Positions 61,036 through 64,000 of a DNA stretch of 64,000 bases are shown piece after piece; within the stretch, counting starts at the first letter, position 1, and every line of letters begins with the position of its first letter. Position numbers and translations under genes: made by a program. The DNA is from Alphaproteobacteria bacterium. Lineage in GTDB: Bacteria > Pseudomonadota > Alphaproteobacteria > Micropepsales > Micropepsaceae. Below the pieces are notes generated by a model. It was not told where the DNA came from and did no database searches. It saw only the letters and a program-made list of their open reading frames with translations. The DNA lies in contig CANJBZ010000013.1 of the NCBI GenBank assembly GCA_947473475.1, positions 1-64,000 on the forward strand, given 5' to 3'.

Positions 61036-62794
61036 ACGCTTCGGCGCGAATCAGCCCTCGCAAAGAATTGCCGAAATAAACTTCCGCCCCATCTAGATCG
61101 GACGGAAAGAGAACTGCTTCCTCGCAGCCGCCGCTATCCAGCAACTCACGGCGCAAACAGCCATCGAGGAGTCCGCATGATGCGGCAGGCGTCAGAAGGC
61201 GGCCGTCGCGCCGGATGAAGACATTGGTCATGCTGCCTTCCGCGACTTCGCCGCGTTCGTTCAGGAAAACGACTTCGTCGCAGCCCTCCCGGTTCGCGTC
61301 TGCGCGCTCGCCATCGTAGAGCGACCGCCACGTCGTCTTGTGGCGCAGCAGCACATCCGCGCTTTGCACAGGATGAGACGATATCCGGTATCGCCATGCC
61401 GATTGCGGCTCCTGCAGCGCGAAGGGTTGCGCCGAAGCTTGCACCGAACCGTCATCGTTCAACTGCAAGCGCACGCGCAGCGAACCGGCGGCGCCTTCGA
61501 TAGCCGCAGCTAACGCGGCGTCCACGCGCGTCCTGTCGAAGGGAATGCCGAAGGCCGCAGCCGAGCGCGCCAAGCGGTTCAGATGCAAAGGCAGCCGGAC
61601 GAAGCCCTGCGCGGCGTCGTAGCGCAGCGTTTCGATCAAGCCGAGCGGTGGCCTGTCCTGCTCAAAGAACCGCGCTTTGACCAGACATTCCTGATATTCG
61701 CCATTCGCCGAAGAATCCGCCACGATACCGCCGCCGATACCGAGATAGCCCTGCCCACCCTTAATCGTCAGTGTGCGGATCGAAACGTTGAAGTCGGCCG
61801 AGCCGTCCGGCGCGAAACACCCCACGGCGCCGCAATAGATGCCGCGCGGCGTCGTCTCCAACTCGCGGATAATTTCCATGGCCCGCACCTTCGGTGCACC
61901 AGTGATCGAGCCGCAGGGAAACAGTGCCCGCACGAGATCGGCGGGACCCGCAGGTTGCGACAGTTGCGCACGAACGGTGGACACCATTTGGTGCACGGTC
62001 GGGTAGGTTTCCACCGCGAACAAATCTTCAACCCGGACTGTTCCGGTTTTGGCGACGCGGCCAAGATCGTTGCGGATGAGATCGACGATCATCAGGTTTT
62101 CCGCGCGATCCTTTTCACTCGCCTTCAAGGCGGCGGCAATCCGCGCGTCATCGATGGGGTCATTCCCGCGCGGGGCGGTTCCTTTCATCGGCCGGGCGAA
62201 AATCTCGCCGTCGCGAACTGAAAAAAACAACTCCGGCGAGAAGCTGAGAATCGTGCGTTCACCATCGTCCACATAAGCTGCGTGTCCCGTCTGCGCCCCC
62301 TGGCGCAACCGTGCATACAAAGCCAGCGGATCGCCTTGAAATGCAAAGGGCGCCGGAAAGGTGAGATTCACCTGATAGACATCGCCCGCGAAAATGTAGT
62401 CGCGGACTTTCGCGAAACGTTGCGCATAACCCGCTTCATCGAGCCCATACGCGAGAGGGCCAGCGTACGCCCTCCCGGTTGCACGGCTGGTAAGCCACTG
62501 CTCGGCCTGCGCGCCGCTCATGTGCTGCGGCGATTCAAAAAGGCCGAACCAAAGCAGCGGCTGGCCGCCTTCCGGCATTAACCCTGTCAGGCGCGGTTCG
62601 AGCGCATATCCCAGTTCGTAGGCGAAATAGCCCGCCGCAAAAAAGCCTTGTTTAACCGCGTTCGAAAGCGCCTCGAGCGCTGGGGCCACTTCAACCGTAG
62701 TTTGAGCCGTGACAATGGCGCAGGGGTGCGTGAAGACGCGCAGCCCTGCACCGTGCGGGCGAGAATCATCCAGCAAAACAAATGCTTCGCGCAT
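61004..62794 (-). CDS. pabB: Fused aminodeoxychorismate synthase component I and lyase (PabB-PabC)
   Basis: A 596-residue fusion for p-aminobenzoate synthesis. The N-terminal 370 residues are PabB: DVYQVNLTFPAPF, RPMKGTAPRG, ENLMIVDLIRNDLGRV, the chorismate site FPCGSITGAPKVRAMEI and GIGGGIVADS. The C-terminal 200 residues are a class IV PLP lyase with the Lys in RHKTTWRSLYDG and EVAEGSMTNVFI. I chose ATG 62794; the frame is open to 63337 through the hsp20 region. It should make pABA for the folate genes. Confidence 0.92.
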   Translation of the reverse strand: MREAFVLLDDSRPHGAGLRVFTHPCAIVTAQTTVEVAPALEALSNAVKQGFFAAGYFAYELGYALEPRLTGLMPEGGQPLLWFGLFESPQHMSGAQAEQWLTSRATGRAYAGPLAYGLDEAGYAQRFAKVRDYIFAGDVYQVNLTFPAPFAFQGDPLALYARLRQGAQTGHAAYVDDGERTILSFSPELFFSVRDGEIFARPMKGTAPRGNDPIDDARIAAALKASEKDRAENLMIVDLIRNDLGRVAKTGTVRVEDLFAVETYPTVHQMVSTVRAQLSQPAGPADLVRALFPCGSITGAPKVRAMEIIRELETTPRGIYCGAVGCFAPDGSADFNVSIRTLTIKGGQGYLGIGGGIVADSSANGEYQECLVKARFFEQDRPPLGLIETLRYDAAQGFVRLPLHLNRLARSAAAFGIPFDRTRVDAALAAAIEGAAGSLRVRLQLNDDGSVQASAQPFALQEPQSAWRYRISSHPVQSADVLLRHKTTWRSLYDGERADANREGCDEVVFLNERGEVAEGSMTNVFIRRDGRLLTPAASCGLLDGCLRRELLDSGGCEEAVLFPSDLDGAEVYFGNSLRGLIRAEAFRSGTNPFRP

Positions 62795-62852
62795 CGGCTG
62801 TACCTGCCCGGCACCGCGGCGAAGAGCAAGTCCCTTAGCGCGTGCCCAGCAT

Positions 62853-62880
62853 CTTGATCGGTTCCTTAGAATTCCTACAT
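62853..62880 (+). promoter_or_regulatory. Possible heat-shock (RpoH) promoter of hsp20
   Basis: CTTG (62853-62856), 17 bp, then CCTACAT (62874-62880) resembles the alphaproteobacterial sigma-32 promoter (CTTG-N17-CYTATNT, one mismatch). It lies 92 bp before the hsp20 ATG, in the right direction. Confidence 0.45.
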
Positions 62881-62971
62881 TTTGTTCTGAACGGTGCCCA
62901 TCCGGGGCCGTTTCGTTGAAGAGGTTGCCCGTAGATGGGGACCGGCAAAGCCGCCAAGGAGGGCTTTGACA

Positions 62972-63406
62972 ATGAACCGATCGTTTTTCAACAGCCCGTT
63001 TTTGTTGGGCTTTGAGCACATCGAAAAGCTGCTTGAGCGGACGCAGAAAGCGGACTCGTATCCCCCGTACAACATTGAGCATACGGCGGAAAACCGGTTG
63101 AAAATCACGCTGGCCGTCGCCGGCTTCCGAGCCGAGGATTTGGCGGTGAGTGTGGAAGACAATCAGCTTGTCATCCGCGGCCGCATCGGCGAAAGCGCCG
63201 ATAAAACTTTTCTGCACCGAGGCATAGCGAGCCGCCAGTTCCAACGCAGCTTTGTGCTCGCCGAGGGAATCGATGTTATCGGCGCCGAACTCCGGCATGG
63301 CCTTCTTACGATCGAATTGGAGCGTCCGCGCCCGCAAAGCGTTGTACGAACGATCCCGATCCGTTCAGCGGAGGTTCACACCGGCAATGCTATCAATCGA
63401 ACTTGA
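62972..63406 (+). CDS. Small heat-shock protein Hsp20
   Basis: A 144-residue alpha-crystallin-type chaperone: PPYNIEHTAENRLKITLAVAGF, LAVSVEDNQLVIRGR, FQRSFVLAEGIDVIGAELRHGLLTIELERP. Like other IbpA-type proteins it starts MNRSFFNSPFLLGFEHIEKL. AAGGAGG precedes the ATG at 62972. It is followed 14 bp later by a DUF1150 gene, the standard alphaproteobacterial pair, and preceded by a probable heat-shock promoter. Confidence 0.94.
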   Translation: MNRSFFNSPFLLGFEHIEKLLERTQKADSYPPYNIEHTAENRLKITLAVAGFRAEDLAVSVEDNQLVIRGRIGESADKTFLHRGIASRQFQRSFVLAEGIDVIGAELRHGLLTIELERPRPQSVVRTIPIRSAEVHTGNAINRT

Positions 63407-63420
63407 ATGAGGAGGCATAG

Positions 63421-63702
63421 ATGAGACACGAAGAAGAACTCTACGATGACGACTCACCAGAAACCGACGAGCTGGAAGGACCGGCCTTCGAAGGCCACCG
63501 CTTGGCTTACATCAAGCAGATAGCCCTCGACGAAGCAAAAGCCATGGGCCTTGTTATCCCGTCGGAGATCAAGCTTCCCGCCAACGTGAAGCTGTTTGCC
63601 CTGCATGCTGCCGACGGCACCACCTTGGGCATTACGGACAACTGGGCCTCGGCCTACAGCGCCGCCGTGCAGAACAATTTCGTGCCGGTGAGCGTGCATT
63701 AG
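63421..63702 (+). CDS. DUF1150 family protein
   Basis: A 93-residue acidic protein with the conserved core RLAYIKQIALDEAKAMGLVI, then LFALHAADGTTLGITDNWASAYSAAVQNNF. It is nearly always found after hsp20 in alphaproteobacteria; function unknown. GAGGAGG lies before the ATG. Its stop codon TAG is the first part of the dispersed repeat that follows. Confidence 0.9.
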   Translation: MRHEEELYDDDSPETDELEGPAFEGHRLAYIKQIALDEAKAMGLVIPSEIKLPANVKLFALHAADGTTLGITDNWASAYSAAVQNNFVPVSVH

Positions 63703-63747
63703 AGCAAAATCCGACGAAGTGGACGCCGGTTCGTCGTTAGATTGCGC
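63703..63747. repeat. Dispersed hairpin repeat, copy 4
   Basis: GCAAAATC-CGACGAA-GTGGACGCCGG-TTCGTCG-TTA-GATTGCGC. The inner stem is perfect and the outer stem has two mismatches. It lies exactly between the convergent stops of DUF1150 and the MFS gene, and may serve as terminator. Confidence 0.8.
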
Positions 63748-63748
63748 T

Positions 63749-64000
63749 TTATGCTGCGGACGTGCGGGCTCGCGCTTGCGATACGGCAAGCGCGAGAAAC
63801 AGAAGTCCTACAAGAATCGCGCCTCCCGCGATGAACAACGCCGTATTGAAACCCGCCGCGCCGTTGCCAAGATATCCCGCTACCAATGGCCCCGCGATTT
63901 GGCCAAGTCCAAATCCCGCCGTCAGGACGGCAAACCCCTGTCCCCGTGCGCTTTTCCGGCCAACGGCCAGGATCAACGCCGTAATGGCCATGAACGTGCC
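63749..64000 (-). CDS. MFS transporter C-terminus, runs off window end
   Basis: The last 83 codons of an MFS protein: ALILAVGRKSARGQGFAVLT, GFGLGQIAGPLVAGYLG and two final membrane helices ending QARARTSAA. The pattern GxGFGxGQIxGPxxAG is typical of the YbfB/YjiJ branch. The start lies beyond base 64000. Confidence 0.75.
   Translation of the reverse strand, partial: GTFMAITALILAVGRKSARGQGFAVLTAGFGLGQIAGPLVAGYLGNGAAGFNTALFIAGGAILVGLLFLALAVSQARARTSAA

Overview
The window looks like chromosomal DNA of an alphaproteobacterium with roughly 60% GC. Evidence seen directly: a core block with ihfB, lapA, pyrF, trpF, trpB, trpA, accD and folC on one side and rpsA, cmk and aroA on the other; a TIGR02300 (FYDLN-acid) gene next to tRNA-Ala(GGC); an Hsp20-DUF1150 pair; DUF6894, SYLF and RcnB-type small genes; and short palindromic intergenic repeats of the kind common in Rhizobiales-like genomes. 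I cannot place it below class level from sequence alone. The window opens inside an insertion-sequence transposase and ends inside an MFS transporter gene.

Layout. 1-7.1 kb: an IS remnant, trxA, then a tight minus-strand run of tryptophan, pyrimidine, fatty-acid and folate genes, many with 4-bp start/stop overlaps. 7.4-16.2 kb: an accessory block (membrane coiled-coil protein, amidohydrolase, NHL propeller, dihaem cytochrome c, GIY-YIG and DUF2239 genes, OFA-type MFS, glycosyltransferase, VapBC-like toxin-antitoxin) between ihfB and rpsA. 16.2-20.8 kb: rpsA-cmk-aroA, the TIGR02300 gene and tRNA-Ala. 20.8-31.6 kb: a looser island of envelope and stress genes (small membrane proteins, an outer-membrane barrel, SOUL haem protein, MlaC-like protein, TerC, small secreted proteins, DegP/HtrA, a LysR regulator). 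Three of its genes share an upstream dyad of the form ATTGAT-N3-ATCAAT, or its right half.

31.9-37.5 kb: a TonB-dependent receptor and a set of very small genes, including a coupled three-gene run with a ribosome-modulation-factor-like protein, plus SYLF and RcnB/glycine-zipper proteins. 37.7-42.2 kb: an esterase, a ThDP enzyme and glnS. 42.3-47.1 kb: a copper locus (Spy/CpxP-like protein, two CsoR-type operators, csoR, an outer-membrane protein, copC, copD) and a YVTN propeller protein.

47.3-53.9 kb: two divergent operons around a broken gene. The minus strand carries a polysaccharide-deacetylase-fold protein, two half-size subunits of a sulfopyruvate/phosphonopyruvate-type ThDP decarboxylase, and folD. 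The plus strand carries an SDR, a UxaA/SuyA-like small subunit, a SuyB-like large subunit and a ComC-type dehydrogenase. Together these suggest breakdown of a C3 sulfonate such as sulfolactate, releasing sulfite; this is inference from family membership. 54-56.3 kb: amino-sugar recycling (nagA, murQ) with only the C-terminal tail of a SIS-domain deaminase left. 56.4-64 kb: pirin, LysR and azoreductase, a TsdA-type thiosulfate dehydrogenase coupled to a TauE/SafE exporter (a fit with sulfite export), a PabB-PabC fusion, and the Hsp20-DUF1150 pair.

No CRISPR array, rRNA or replication origin was seen.
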